64,000 nucleotides of DNA from Ruminococcus flavefaciens ATCC 19208. Lineage in GTDB: Bacteria; Bacillota; Clostridia; Oscillospirales; Ruminococcaceae. Every line of letters begins with the position of its first letter. Positions within the stretch are counted from its first letter, which is position 1. Shown here piece by piece: positions 32,503 through 40,349 of this stretch. The stretch lies in NCBI RefSeq assembly GCF_000518765.1, contig NZ_KI912490.1, positions 571,700 through 635,699 of the forward strand. Reading direction: 5' to 3'. Under the pieces are notes generated by a model. The model saw nothing but the letters and a program-made list of their open reading frames with translations, was not told the origin of the DNA and did not search any database. Both the position numbers and the translations under genes were made by a program.

Positions 32503-32583
32503 AAGTATTTCCCTACGTTGGCATTATCCAAATCAGGTAAGGTCGGAGTTTACAACTCCCTCTCAGCCTGTTCACAAGCTCCC
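32503..32583 (-). ncRNA. TPP riboswitch (THI element)
   Basis: Read on the minus strand, the conserved THI-box pieces occur in order: CAGGCTGAGAGGGA, a variable arm with ACTCC, GACCTTACCTGATTTGGAT, then AATGCCAACGTAGGGAA. CTGAGA and the GGAT-AATGCC-CGTAGGGAA blocks are the thiamine pyrophosphate-binding core. It lies upstream of thiD-thiC with its own promoter and a terminator, so it should switch the operon off when TPP is abundant. Confidence 0.95.
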
Positions 32584-32593
32584 TTTTACAAAT

Positions 32594-32621
32594 ATTATAC
32601 CACATTGACCGAAAAAGTCAA
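32594..32621 (-). promoter_or_regulatory. Promoter of the TPP-riboswitch/thiDC transcript
   Basis: Minus strand TTGACT (32621-32616), 16 bases, TATAAT (32599-32594). Transcription would begin a few bases before the aptamer. Confidence 0.7.
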
Positions 32622-32737
32622 GAAGGCAAAATATTAACAAAATATACTTGATTATTGTCAAAGTCTTTGGTAAAATTAATATATGGTATGAAATACATAT
32701 CAATTTTTTAATTTGAAATAAATTGGAGGTATCTATC

Positions 32738-34075
32738 ATGGACAAGAAAGCAATGTACAAAATAAGCTATGGACTTTTCGTTGTGACAGCAAACAGGTAC
32801 GGCAAAGACAACGGCTGCATCACAAATACGCTGGCTCAGATAACTTCTATACCGAACAGAGTAAGCCTGACAGTGGCAAAGAACAATCACACTCACGATA
32901 TGATACTTGAAACAGGCAAATTCACAGCCTCTGTTATCAGCAAAGATGCTGATTTCGGACTGTTCAGGCATTTCGGCTTTCAGTCGGGACGAGATGTGGA
33001 TAAATTTGCGGATTTTTCCGACTGCAAACGCGCAGAAAACGGTACTCTCATAATCACAAAGGGCACGAATGCATTTCTGTCCTGTTCCGTATGGCACAGC
33101 ATAGATCTGGGTACACATACCATGTTCATTGCAAATGTTGAGGATATGGAAGTCCTCAGCGATGCTCCTTCCGCTACATATGAATACTACCAGAGCAATA
33201 TCAAGCCAAAGCCCGAAGCTGTGGGAACTACTGCCGACGGTCAGACTATATGGAGATGTGTTATCTGCGGATACGAATATGTGGGCGATGAAGTCCCCGA
33301 CGACTTTATCTGCCCTATCTGCAAGCACGGAAAGGCAGATTTTGAAAAGTTAAAAGATGCTCCAAAGAATAACGCAGTACCCGTTGGAAAGACCGAAAGC
33401 GGCGAGACCGTATGGAGATGTACTGTATGCGGCTATGAGTATATCGGCGATGAAGTACCTGCTGACTTTGAATGTCCTATATGCGGTGTGGGTGCAGACC
33501 AGTTCGAGCTTATAAGCTCCGCACCTGCCAAGAGCAGCGGAAATAAATACGCAGGCACAAAGACCGAGAAAAATCTCCTTGAAGCTTTTGCAGGAGAGTC
33601 TCAGGCAAGAAACAAGTATACTTACTTTGCTTCTGTTGCAAAGAAGAACGGCTATGAGCAGATAGCTGCACTGTTCCTGCAAACTGCCGAGAACGAAAAG
33701 GAACACGCTAAGCTCTGGTTCAAGGCTCTGGGCGGCATAGGTACTACAGTTGAAAATCTCAATCAGGCTGCTGACGGCGAGAACCACGAGTGGACGGATA
33801 TGTATGAGAGAATGGCAAGGGAAGCAGACGAAGAGGGCTTCCACGACCTTGCCGAGCAGTTCCGCGGCGTAGGAGCTATCGAAAAGCACCATGAGGAGAG
33901 ATACCGTGCTCTGCTTCATAATATCGAGGCTATGGAAGTGTTTAAAAAGAGCGGCGTAACTATGTGGGAGTGCAGGAACTGCGGACATATCGTAGTCGGC
34001 ACGGAAGCTCCCGAGGTATGTCCTGTATGCTTCCACCCGCAGAGCTATTTCGAGGTAAGAAAAGAAAATTACTGA
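32738..34075 (+). CDS. Flavin reductase-rubredoxin-rubredoxin-rubrerythrin fusion
   Basis: A 445-residue multidomain redox protein. ATG 32738 follows TGGAGG. Residues about 1-150 are a flavin reductase/FMN-binding domain ([25 protein letters not shown] and the [12 protein letters not shown] strand), as in high-molecular-weight rubredoxins. Two rubredoxin domains follow ([22 protein letters not shown] at about 173 and [20 protein letters not shown] at about 227, four Cys each). Then comes a rubrerythrin di-iron domain (about 280-400, with [20 protein letters not shown] and EKHHEERY) and a last rubredoxin-like finger ([20 protein letters not shown], about 411). All pieces to pass electrons from NAD(P)H through flavin and rubredoxin to a peroxide-reducing di-iron site lie in one chain. 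It is a likely oxidative-stress enzyme of an anaerobe and the first gene of an apparent operon. Confidence 0.93.
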   Translation: MDKKAMYKISYGLFVVTANRYGKDNGCITNTLAQITSIPNRVSLTVAKNNHTHDMILETGKFTASVISKDADFGLFRHFGFQSGRDVDKFADFSDCKRAENGTLIITKGTNAFLSCSVWHSIDLGTHTMFIANVEDMEVLSDAPSATYEYYQSNIKPKPEAVGTTADGQTIWRCVICGYEYVGDEVPDDFICPICKHGKADFEKLKDAPKNNAVPVGKTESGETVWRCTVCGYEYIGDEVPADFECPICGVGADQFELISSAPAKSSGNKYAGTKTEKNLLEAFAGESQARNKYTYFASVAKKNGYEQIAALFLQTAENEKEHAKLWFKALGGIGTTVENLNQAADGENHEWTDMYERMAREADEEGFHDLAEQFRGVGAIEKHHEERYRALLHNIEAMEVFKKSGVTMWECRNCGHIVVGTEAPEVCPVCFHPQSYFEVRKENY

Positions 34076-34105
34076 TAATATCTGACATAAAAGGGGAATG
34101 AGGGT

Positions 34106-34858
34106 ATGATCGTTTATTTTTCGGCTACAGGCAACAGTAAATATGCCGCAGAGCGTATTGCTGACGCACTTGGCGACAGGGCGGTATCGATCGAAGAGAA
34201 ATGCTATGATATAACCCTGAAGGAGGACGAGTGCCTGGGCATAGTAACTCCTACTCACTGGTGGGCACTGCCAATACCTGTAAGGGCTTTCCTGAGAAAT
34301 CTGAAGCTTCACAGAAGAGGCAGCCACTATATCTTCGTGGCTTCCACCTATGGAACTACTCCCGGTTGCAGTGCAGAGGAGACACGCCATATACTGAGAG
34401 AAAAGGGCATAAGGCTCAGTGCGGCTTACAATATCAAAATGCCAGATAACTGGACTGTCACCTTTGACCTTTCCGATCACGAAAAGGTTGCAAAGCAGAA
34501 CGAAAAGGCTGAGGTCAATATCGACAGGACTATCGCCATGATACTCCATAAAAAGAAGGGCAATTTCACAAGACTGAGGACTCCTTATGCTATTTATCCG
34601 TTTACGGATAAGGTTTTCGCAAAGGTTAGAAGCACCAAAAATCTTTCCGTTGACGACAACTGCAACGGCTGCGGTCTGTGTGCAAAGAAATGTCCCGTAA
34701 ACGCTATAGAGATGCGAGATGGCAAGCCCGTCTGGGTAAGGGACAGATGCGCACTGTGTTTCCGCTGTCTGCACCATTGTCCCCAGTTTGCAATACAGTT
34801 CTGGAAAGGTGCGACTAAAAAGCATGGGCAGTATACAAATCCCAATGTAAAGGTCTAA
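34106..34858 (+). CDS. EFR1-family ferredoxin (flavodoxin-like domain plus two 4Fe-4S clusters)
   Basis: A 250-residue cytosolic redox protein. The N-terminus is flavodoxin-like (IVYFSATGNSKYAAERIA, the phosphate loop for FMN, and TPTHWWALPIPVRAFL). The C-terminus has two ferredoxin motifs: CNGCGLCAKKCPVNAI and CALCFRCLHHCPQFAI. It is 30 bases downstream of the rubrerythrin fusion, so it could supply electrons to the same detoxification pathway. AAGGGG upstream of the ATG supports the start. Confidence 0.92.
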   Translation: MIVYFSATGNSKYAAERIADALGDRAVSIEEKCYDITLKEDECLGIVTPTHWWALPIPVRAFLRNLKLHRRGSHYIFVASTYGTTPGCSAEETRHILREKGIRLSAAYNIKMPDNWTVTFDLSDHEKVAKQNEKAEVNIDRTIAMILHKKKGNFTRLRTPYAIYPFTDKVFAKVRSTKNLSVDDNCNGCGLCAKKCPVNAIEMRDGKPVWVRDRCALCFRCLHHCPQFAIQFWKGATKKHGQYTNPNVKV

Positions 34859-34862
34859 TAAT

Positions 34863-35303
34863 ATGTATAAAAAGCAAAAACTATCTGTTATTCTTGCGGC
34901 AGTGCTGGTATTTGCATCAGGCTGCGGCAAAAAGACAAAAGAACCCGATAAAAAAGTGATACCAAGCTGCACAATGGCGGTATACTCCCATTACGACGGC
35001 TGGGGAGAGGACGGACATTCCCTCGGTGAAGGCGAATTTGACGAGACCTTTACCATAAAGTCGGGAGATATTTTCTACGAGACCCGTGACGGTCACTGGG
35101 TAACGGAGCAGCGTGACAAAAATCCCTATGATGTCATTGCTGAAATAAAGTCCGTAAGTACTGACGGTATAGTATGGACTTATAACGGAAACGAGTGCAG
35201 TACAAGATTTGACAGATGCTCGGAAGTTTTTTCAATGTATACGGTATATGACGGTATAAATTACGATTACAAGGTAACATTCTCGGACTATTCGGAAAAT
35301 TAA
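34863..35303 (+). CDS. Small uncharacterised lipoprotein
   Basis: A 146-residue protein with signal peptide and lipobox VFASGCG. The mature part is hydrophilic with no known motif. It starts four bases after the EFR1 stop and precedes the traX-like gene by 18 bases, so it belongs to the same transcript. No function can be given. Confidence 0.7.
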   Translation: MYKKQKLSVILAAVLVFASGCGKKTKEPDKKVIPSCTMAVYSHYDGWGEDGHSLGEGEFDETFTIKSGDIFYETRDGHWVTEQRDKNPYDVIAEIKSVSTDGIVWTYNGNECSTRFDRCSEVFSMYTVYDGINYDYKVTFSDYSEN

Positions 35304-35321
35304 TAAAGGAAAATATCTCAT

Positions 35322-36101
35322 ATGACAGAAAACACAAAACCCAAATACAAAATATTCAACCGCGACATGATGAAATGTCTTGCTATATTCATCATGTTCT
35401 GGGGACATCTTATAGGCTGGGCAGTGCAGTATAAGTACGGTGATGTCAAAGCATTCTATACTCTCCCTATGTGGGAGTACATAGTTATATACACTTCGCT
35501 GATCTGTCCGCCTGTTATGTTCTTTTTTATCGCAGACGGCTACAAGTACACTCACGACAGAAAAAAGTACGCGAAGAGACTTTTTATATTCGCCTGTATA
35601 ACTCAGCCCTTTGACTGGCTGTGCTGCCATAAGTTCAGCGGCTGGTGGCATACCAATGTTATATTTACATTGTTTTTCGGACTCCTTGCTATTATGGCTT
35701 GGGAGAGCAGATACAAGCTCTGGCAGAGGATACTGCTGGTGATACTCTGTGACGGTATGACACTGCTGATACAGTCCGACTGGATGGCTTTCGGAGTGCT
35801 GTTCATACTGTTCCTGCACATCTTCCGCGACAAGCCTAAGGCAAGATGCATAGCCTATATGATCCTTATGTGTCTGCATTTCCTGCCTAATCTGTTCAGT
35901 CTCGGCAAGGTGCCGACAGGCAGGCTTATCATTCAGATAGCAGTAATGATGCTCATGTTCGTGCTGGCTTATCTGTGCATGACAGTATTCTATAACGGCA
36001 GAAAGGGTAAGCACCCCACACTGGCGAAATGGTTCTTCTACGGCTTCTATCCGCTCCATTACCTGATAATATGGATAGTTGCGGTTGCTATAAGCAGTTA
36101 A
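35322..36101 (+). CDS. TraX-family membrane protein
   Basis: A 259-residue protein with about eight hydrophobic segments. It matches the TraX family: MMKCLAIFIMFWGHLIGWA at the start, the repeated FIADGYKYTHDRKKYAKRL loop, and the end GFYPLHYLIIWIVAVAI. TraX acetylates pilin in F plasmids, but chromosomal members in Firmicutes are general acyltransferase-like proteins without a conjugation role. There are no conjugation genes here. Last gene of the redox operon. Confidence 0.9.
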   Translation: MTENTKPKYKIFNRDMMKCLAIFIMFWGHLIGWAVQYKYGDVKAFYTLPMWEYIVIYTSLICPPVMFFFIADGYKYTHDRKKYAKRLFIFACITQPFDWLCCHKFSGWWHTNVIFTLFFGLLAIMAWESRYKLWQRILLVILCDGMTLLIQSDWMAFGVLFILFLHIFRDKPKARCIAYMILMCLHFLPNLFSLGKVPTGRLIIQIAVMMLMFVLAYLCMTVFYNGRKGKHPTLAKWFFYGFYPLHYLIIWIVAVAISS

Positions 36102-36145
36102 ATCTGGATTATATGCAATAACTTGCCGAGCGTATGAATGGGATT

Positions 36146-36377
36146 CCAAAGGGACTATGTTCCTTTGGCAGAGTCCAGAGGCAGAGCCTTTGGTCGCTGT
36201 TCCCAGTTTTTAAAGAACAGCGAAATAATACGAAGGCGCATCGCAAGGGTGAATTCCGAAAACAATCCAGTGAATTGTTTTCGGAAGAGGGACGCCTTGC
36301 AAGAGAAGGCGTCCCTATAATGGGACATCGAGGACGCCGTCCCCTACAACGGAACGCCGAGGGCGTCGTTCCCTACA
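36146..36377. repeat. Hairpin-array repeat region between traX-like and GH30 genes
   Basis: The 364-base gap holds no gene. It contains consecutive dyads: CCAAAGG/CCTTTGG (36146-36168), CGCTGTTC/GAACAGCG (36195-36222), TTCCGAAAACAAT/ATTGTTTTCGGAA (36254-36286, 13 bp perfect) and GGGACGCCTT/AAGGCGTCCC (36289-36315). Two further units end in CCCTACA (36342-36348 and 36371-36377). The last two belong to the TGTAGGG family. Confidence 0.65.
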
Positions 36378-36432
36378 AATGTAAATTATGATTAATCTTA
36401 GCAAGCAAAAATACAATGCTCAGAAGTAAAAT

Positions 36433-36460
36433 AAAAAGGCACTCAACTGAGTGCCTTTTT
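36433..36460. terminator. Bidirectional terminator before the GH30 gene's 3' end
   Basis: Perfect 12-bp arms AAAAAGGCACTC and GAGTGCCTTTTT with loop AACT. Confidence 0.88.
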
Positions 36461-36465
36461 TATGC

Positions 36466-39063
36466 TTATTGACTTATGAGGAGCTTGCGGAGTAAAACAA
36501 GGTCGAATACATCTACTGTATAATCGTGGTTCATGTCAGCGTTGTCTGCGGTTATTTCCTTTTCAGCTCCGAGGAGGAATTTTTGCAGCATTACAAGGTC
36601 GGCAACATTCACAGAAGCATCGTTGTTCACATCGCCTTTGACCACGGTGCTGGTCAGTCCGTAAACTGCTATCTCAGCCACGTTGCACAGGTACACATCG
36701 TCATTGTTAAGCGGACTGGTCGGTGCGCCTGTGGGAACTTCATATCGGATATATCTTGCGGAAAGATTTTCAAATTCGTCTGTATAATTCATCTTGAAGG
36801 TAGGCTTATTTTCAATGGTATAGACCTTTTTCCAGTTGGTACCGTCAGTGGATACACTGAAATATCCGCCTATCATTCGTGCTTCGTAGCCGCTTCTCGG
36901 ACAGTATGCGATAGTGCCAATATTGCAGACTTTTCCAAGATCAAGCTGAACATATCCGCCTTCAAGTCCGTCAAAATAGGTATTCATATTGCCGTCGTAA
37001 GCCTTTTCAAATGTTACGGAAGCAGTGTCCTTCCACGAGCCGCTTCCCGTACCCGAAACGGGTTCAAGCTTATCATACTTCGGACGTGTGGAGCTTTGTC
37101 CGTGAGGGACTCCGAACAGAGCTATCTCTGCGATATTTGCGCAGTACGCGCTGTCCTTGTTGTACTCGTTCTTGGGTGCTCCCGTTGGGACTTCATAGCG
37201 GATATAACGGGCTGTGGTGTCGCCTGAAAGAGCTGTTACGTAGTGCATACCCGATGAGGGCTTGTTCTTTACAACGTATATCTCCGACCAGTTAGTACCG
37301 TCCTGAGAAGCGAGAAATCTTCCGTCAGTCATACGGTACTCATAGCCGCCTCTCGGAGCGTATCCCAGAGCTGTAATGTCATATAGCTCGCCTAAATCAG
37401 CCTGTACCCAGCCGTCGCTGACACCGTCAAAGTAAGTTGCTGTACTGCCGTCAAATGCCTTTGTGAAGTTTGTTGAGGAGTCGCTGTTCCATGAGTCTGA
37501 GCCGCTGAGCATAGACGAGGATATTGCTATCTGATCGGTAAGAGCGGCACCGCCTTTAACTCCTTCGATGATGTAAGTAGTTACGGACTGCTTTGCAAGA
37601 GTGACTTCAAGAGCATTGCCCTTGAGGTCGATAGTATTCAGCGACTTCCATGACTCGGAATTGCTTGTACGTATAGGCTGAGCCTTAGTGCCCACTGTAT
37701 CAAAGCCTGAGAGGTCAAATACTATCTGCTTGTCCGATGAACCGTCGTTTGTGGCAACAATAACAAGCTTGTTGTTCTCCTTGTCAAAGGCTGTGACGCA
37801 GTTATTGCCGGATTTCAGCATTGTCATACCCGGACGGATATAGCGTGAGAACTGCCCCATAGAGTAGTATTTCTTGGTAAGGATAATATTGTTGTTGTCA
37901 TGGTCTGCAACAGCAAGTCCCCAGTAGCCGCCCTGAGTATTTACCATGCCTTTGTCCTTGTTGCCGTTCATACCCACTGAGGAGATGTGGTTGTCAATGA
38001 CCTGCCACAGTATCCATGCCGAGGAATTCAGCTCGTTGAGGTCAAGGGTTATGCGGTCTGCAAGCCATAGTCCCGCACCCATTTCGCCTGCATTTGTACC
38101 TGCTGTAGAACCGCCGTCAACCTCGCTCATCCACAGGTTTCTGCCTGCCTTTATGGCAGTTTCTTTAAGCTCGGCACGTTTGCTTCCTCCGTAGGTGTGG
38201 GTGTCGATACGTCCGATAAGAGCCCTTGTTGCGGCGGACATATTGTTCCATGAGCTTATTGCCGTATCTATTACGGACTCGTCGTTGGCGCTTATGATGA
38301 TATCGTTGAGCCCGCGCTTTTTCAGAGACTTGGAAAGCTCCTGATAAATAGTGTCCATAGACTTGCCCTGATCGAAGTGGCAGCCCTCCTGCTTGTTGCT
38401 GTATGCGCCCCAGTAGTTGGTGTACGGCTCATTCATGGGCGTTATGCTCTGTACGTGTATGCCCCACTCCTTTTCGTAGTGGGCAGTTACTTCGGCGAGG
38501 TATTCTGCGAAATCTGTGTACTTGTCATCGCGGAGGTTGTTCTTGCCCGAGTCCTTTGCACCTGAGCTGCATCCGCTGTTTGTCATATAATAAGGCGGAG
38601 AGTTGGAGAACATCTCCACTATCATGTCATCGCCTGCGGCTTTGATGCATCTTTGAAGTACGTTGCGCTGATTATAGTCGGCAGTCCAGTCGTAGGTCAC
38701 ATTGCCGTTGTTGTACTTCGTATAGCCCGGCATATTCGAGTCTGTTCTGGTTATGTGAGTGTGGGAGGGATCATCGCCGCCGCCTATGTTGAAACGTGCG
38801 ATGTTGAGCCCCAGTCCGTCAGGACTGAAAAATGTATCTGCTGCCTGCTGTGCCAGAGTATCGGAGTAGCCGACTCTGTTTGCCCACCAGCAGAGAGAAG
38901 TGCCCCAGCCCTCGAACTTTCCGCCGTTTATGTCGTATACATCGTAGGGAGAAACATTTACTATGGTGGCTGCGGCTGCTTCCTGAGCAGGCATGACAGT
39001 CATCATCGTCGATAAAATAGCTGCTGCGGCAGCCGTTGAGAATATCCGCTTGAATAGCTTCAT
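36466..39063 (-). CDS. GH30 glycosidase (endo-beta-1,6-galactanase-like) with two CBM32 and dockerin
   Basis: An 865-residue secreted enzyme. A signal peptide (about 1-32) precedes a GH30 barrel and side sandwich (about 35-495). FEGWGTSLCWWANRVGYSD near the start resembles subfamily GH30_5 beta-1,6-galactanases rather than xylanases. Acid/base Glu212 lies in MNEPYTNYW and nucleophile Glu314 in MSEVDGG. Two F5/8-type C (CBM32) modules follow (about 505-650 and 660-795), both closing with ARYIRYEVPTGAP and sharing the phrase FDGxxxGxVQxDLG. The dockerin (GDVNNDASVNVADLVMLQKF, then DYTVDVFDLVLLRKLL) is of the GH97 type. It would trim arabinogalactan side chains together with the GH2 enzyme. Family is firm, 1,6-galactan specificity is inference. 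Confidence 0.9.
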   Translation of the reverse strand: MKLFKRIFSTAAAAAILSTMMTVMPAQEAAAATIVNVSPYDVYDINGGKFEGWGTSLCWWANRVGYSDTLAQQAADTFFSPDGLGLNIARFNIGGGDDPSHTHITRTDSNMPGYTKYNNGNVTYDWTADYNQRNVLQRCIKAAGDDMIVEMFSNSPPYYMTNSGCSSGAKDSGKNNLRDDKYTDFAEYLAEVTAHYEKEWGIHVQSITPMNEPYTNYWGAYSNKQEGCHFDQGKSMDTIYQELSKSLKKRGLNDIIISANDESVIDTAISSWNNMSAATRALIGRIDTHTYGGSKRAELKETAIKAGRNLWMSEVDGGSTAGTNAGEMGAGLWLADRITLDLNELNSSAWILWQVIDNHISSVGMNGNKDKGMVNTQGGYWGLAVADHDNNNIILTKKYYSMGQFSRYIRPGMTMLKSGNNCVTAFDKENNKLVIVATNDGSSDKQIVFDLSGFDTVGTKAQPIRTSNSESWKSLNTIDLKGNALEVTLAKQSVTTYIIEGVKGGAALTDQIAISSSMLSGSDSWNSDSSTNFTKAFDGSTATYFDGVSDGWVQADLGELYDITALGYAPRGGYEYRMTDGRFLASQDGTNWSEIYVVKNKPSSGMHYVTALSGDTTARYIRYEVPTGAPKNEYNKDSAYCANIAEIALFGVPHGQSSTRPKYDKLEPVSGTGSGSWKDTASVTFEKAYDGNMNTYFDGLEGGYVQLDLGKVCNIGTIAYCPRSGYEARMIGGYFSVSTDGTNWKKVYTIENKPTFKMNYTDEFENLSARYIRYEVPTGAPTSPLNNDDVYLCNVAEIAVYGLTSTVVKGDVNNDASVNVADLVMLQKFLLGAEKEITADNADMNHDYTVDVFDLVLLRKLLISQ

Positions 39064-39097
39064 ATGGATTTACCCCTTTCTGTATTGGTTATCTATC

Positions 39098-39126
39098 ATT
39101 ATACACAATTATTTTAGAAATGTAAA
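39098..39126 (-). promoter_or_regulatory. Promoter of the GH30 gene
   Basis: Minus strand TTTACA (39126-39121), 17 bases, TATAAT (39103-39098). Confidence 0.6.
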
Positions 39127-39236
39127 CACAAATTTTTAGGAATATGGTGAAAATATGATGTAAATTGATTTTACAATAGTGTGTTCAGCTGTTTACTTTA
39201 CAGAATCGGTGATATGTGATATAATAAATGCATACT

Positions 39237-39457
39237 AAATAACCGCCGAAAGGCGGTTATTTCCACGAACATAGTTCGTGGAGCGCAAATTTTTTTTAAA
39301 AGTAGGAAATTTGCGCATTACATTTATTCATGTTAAGCTCATTTTGCCCTAAAGGTCAAAACAAGGTGCAAGAAAAAGATGGATATAGTTATTTTTTCTT
39401 GCACCTTGACAACTAAAAATTGACTTTATAACTCAAAATGAAGTCAATTTTTAGTTG
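39237..39457. repeat. String of five perfect hairpins
   Basis: The gap 39064-39640 has no gene. Five exact dyads lie in a row: AAATAACCGCC/GGCGGTTATTT with a GAAA tetraloop (39237-39262); CCACGAAC/GTTCGTGG (39263-39281), directly abutting; GCGCAAATTT/AAATTTGCGC (39283-39316), one base later; CAAGGTGCAAGAAAAA/TTTTTCTTGCACCTTG (39362-39408); and CAACTAAAAATTGACTT/AAGTCAATTTTTAGTTG (39410-39457). None has a mismatch. The last two could act as terminators but no gene precedes them on the plus strand. Confidence 0.75.
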
Positions 39458-39491
39458 TTGAGCAGACATTAATTAACAGGTCGGTATGTGA

Positions 39492-39600
39492 AGCCGTGCA
39501 GAGGCGGAGCTTTACTCCGCCTGTCGGTTTCAGGACGAAAAATAACTGTTTTGCAGTATGCTTAGCTGAAACCGACGGACGAGAGCGTCCCTGCACGGCT
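39492..39600. repeat. Perfect four-way-junction (cloverleaf) palindromic element
   Basis: Outer arms AGCCGTGCAG (39492-39501) and CTGCACGGCT (39591-39600) enclose three hairpins placed end to end: AGGCGGAG/CTCCGCCT (39502-39522), GTCGGTTTCAG/CTGAAACCGAC (39523-39576, 32-base loop) and GGACG/CGTCC with loop AGAG (39577-39590). No base at the junction is unpaired and no stem has a mismatch. It ends 40 bases before the ABC transporter start codon. Confidence 0.75.
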
Positions 39601-39640
39601 CAGTGCGGCTTACTATTTCAGTGGGAAAGAAAGGTCAATT

Positions 39641-40345
39641 ATGAGTTCTTACGTTGAGTTTAAAAATGTCAGAAAGACTTATAAGACAGGCGAGGTAGAG
39701 ATAAATGCTCTCAGCGACGTAAATTTCGAGATAAATAAAGGGGAATTCTGTGTAATAGTCGGTGCATCGGGTGCAGGAAAGACTACTATACTCAATATCC
39801 TCGGCGGTATGGATACACTTACTTCGGGAAGCGTATTCCTTGACGGTACGGAAATATCTGCACTGAACAAAAGGAAGCTTACCGCTTACAGACGCTATGA
39901 AGTGGGATTTGTTTTCCAGTTCTACAATCTTGTGCAGAACCTTACTGCTCTTGAAAATGTGGAGCTTGCCGCGCAGATATGCCGTGACCCTCTTGACGCG
40001 GGAAAGGTTCTTGAACAGGTGGGACTTGCCGAGCGTAAGGCTAATTTCCCTGCACAGCTTTCGGGCGGTGAGCAGCAGAGAGTGGCTATTGCCCGTGCTC
40101 TTGCCAAAAATCCCAAGCTCCTGCTTTGTGATGAGCCTACGGGAGCTCTCGACTACGAAACAGGAAAGGCTGTACTGAAGCTTTTGCAGGACACCTGCCG
40201 CAAAAACGGCATGACTGTTGTGGTGATTACCCATAATCAGGCGCTTACTCCAATGGCTGACCGTATCATAAAGGTCAAGAACGGAACGGTATCAAGTGTT
40301 CGTATGAACGAGAATATCGTTGATATTGAAGATATAGAGTGGTGA
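39641..40345 (+). CDS. ABC transporter ATP-binding protein (MacB/LolD type)
   Basis: A 234-residue ATPase with Walker [10 protein letters not shown] (about residue 42), Q-loop in [19 protein letters not shown], signature [16 protein letters not shown] and Walker [13 protein letters not shown]. The pattern is that of the MacB/LolD/BceA exporters which power FtsX-like permeases. The permease gene follows after four bases. Substrates in this family include antimicrobial peptides and lipoproteins; none can be singled out here. Confidence 0.94.
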   Translation: MSSYVEFKNVRKTYKTGEVEINALSDVNFEINKGEFCVIVGASGAGKTTILNILGGMDTLTSGSVFLDGTEISALNKRKLTAYRRYEVGFVFQFYNLVQNLTALENVELAAQICRDPLDAGKVLEQVGLAERKANFPAQLSGGEQQRVAIARALAKNPKLLLCDEPTGALDYETGKAVLKLLQDTCRKNGMTVVVITHNQALTPMADRIIKVKNGTVSSVRMNENIVDIEDIEW

Positions 40346-40349
40346 CGCT

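Noticed and set aside
33350-34972. 540-codon open frame on the minus strand opposite the rubrerythrin fusion and EFR1 genes
   Set aside because: The plus-strand frames carry clear cysteine and di-iron motifs. The opposite frame is Ser/Leu/Cys-rich without motif or ribosome-binding site and spans two real genes.
35322-36101. TraX-like gene as evidence of conjugation
   Set aside because: Chromosomal TraX-like proteins are common in Firmicutes, and there are no tra, mob or relaxase genes nearby.
35232-36149. 305-codon minus-strand frame opposite the TraX-like gene
   Set aside because: It mirrors a real membrane-protein gene, is rich in His/Tyr/Gln as expected of an antisense shadow, and has no start signal.
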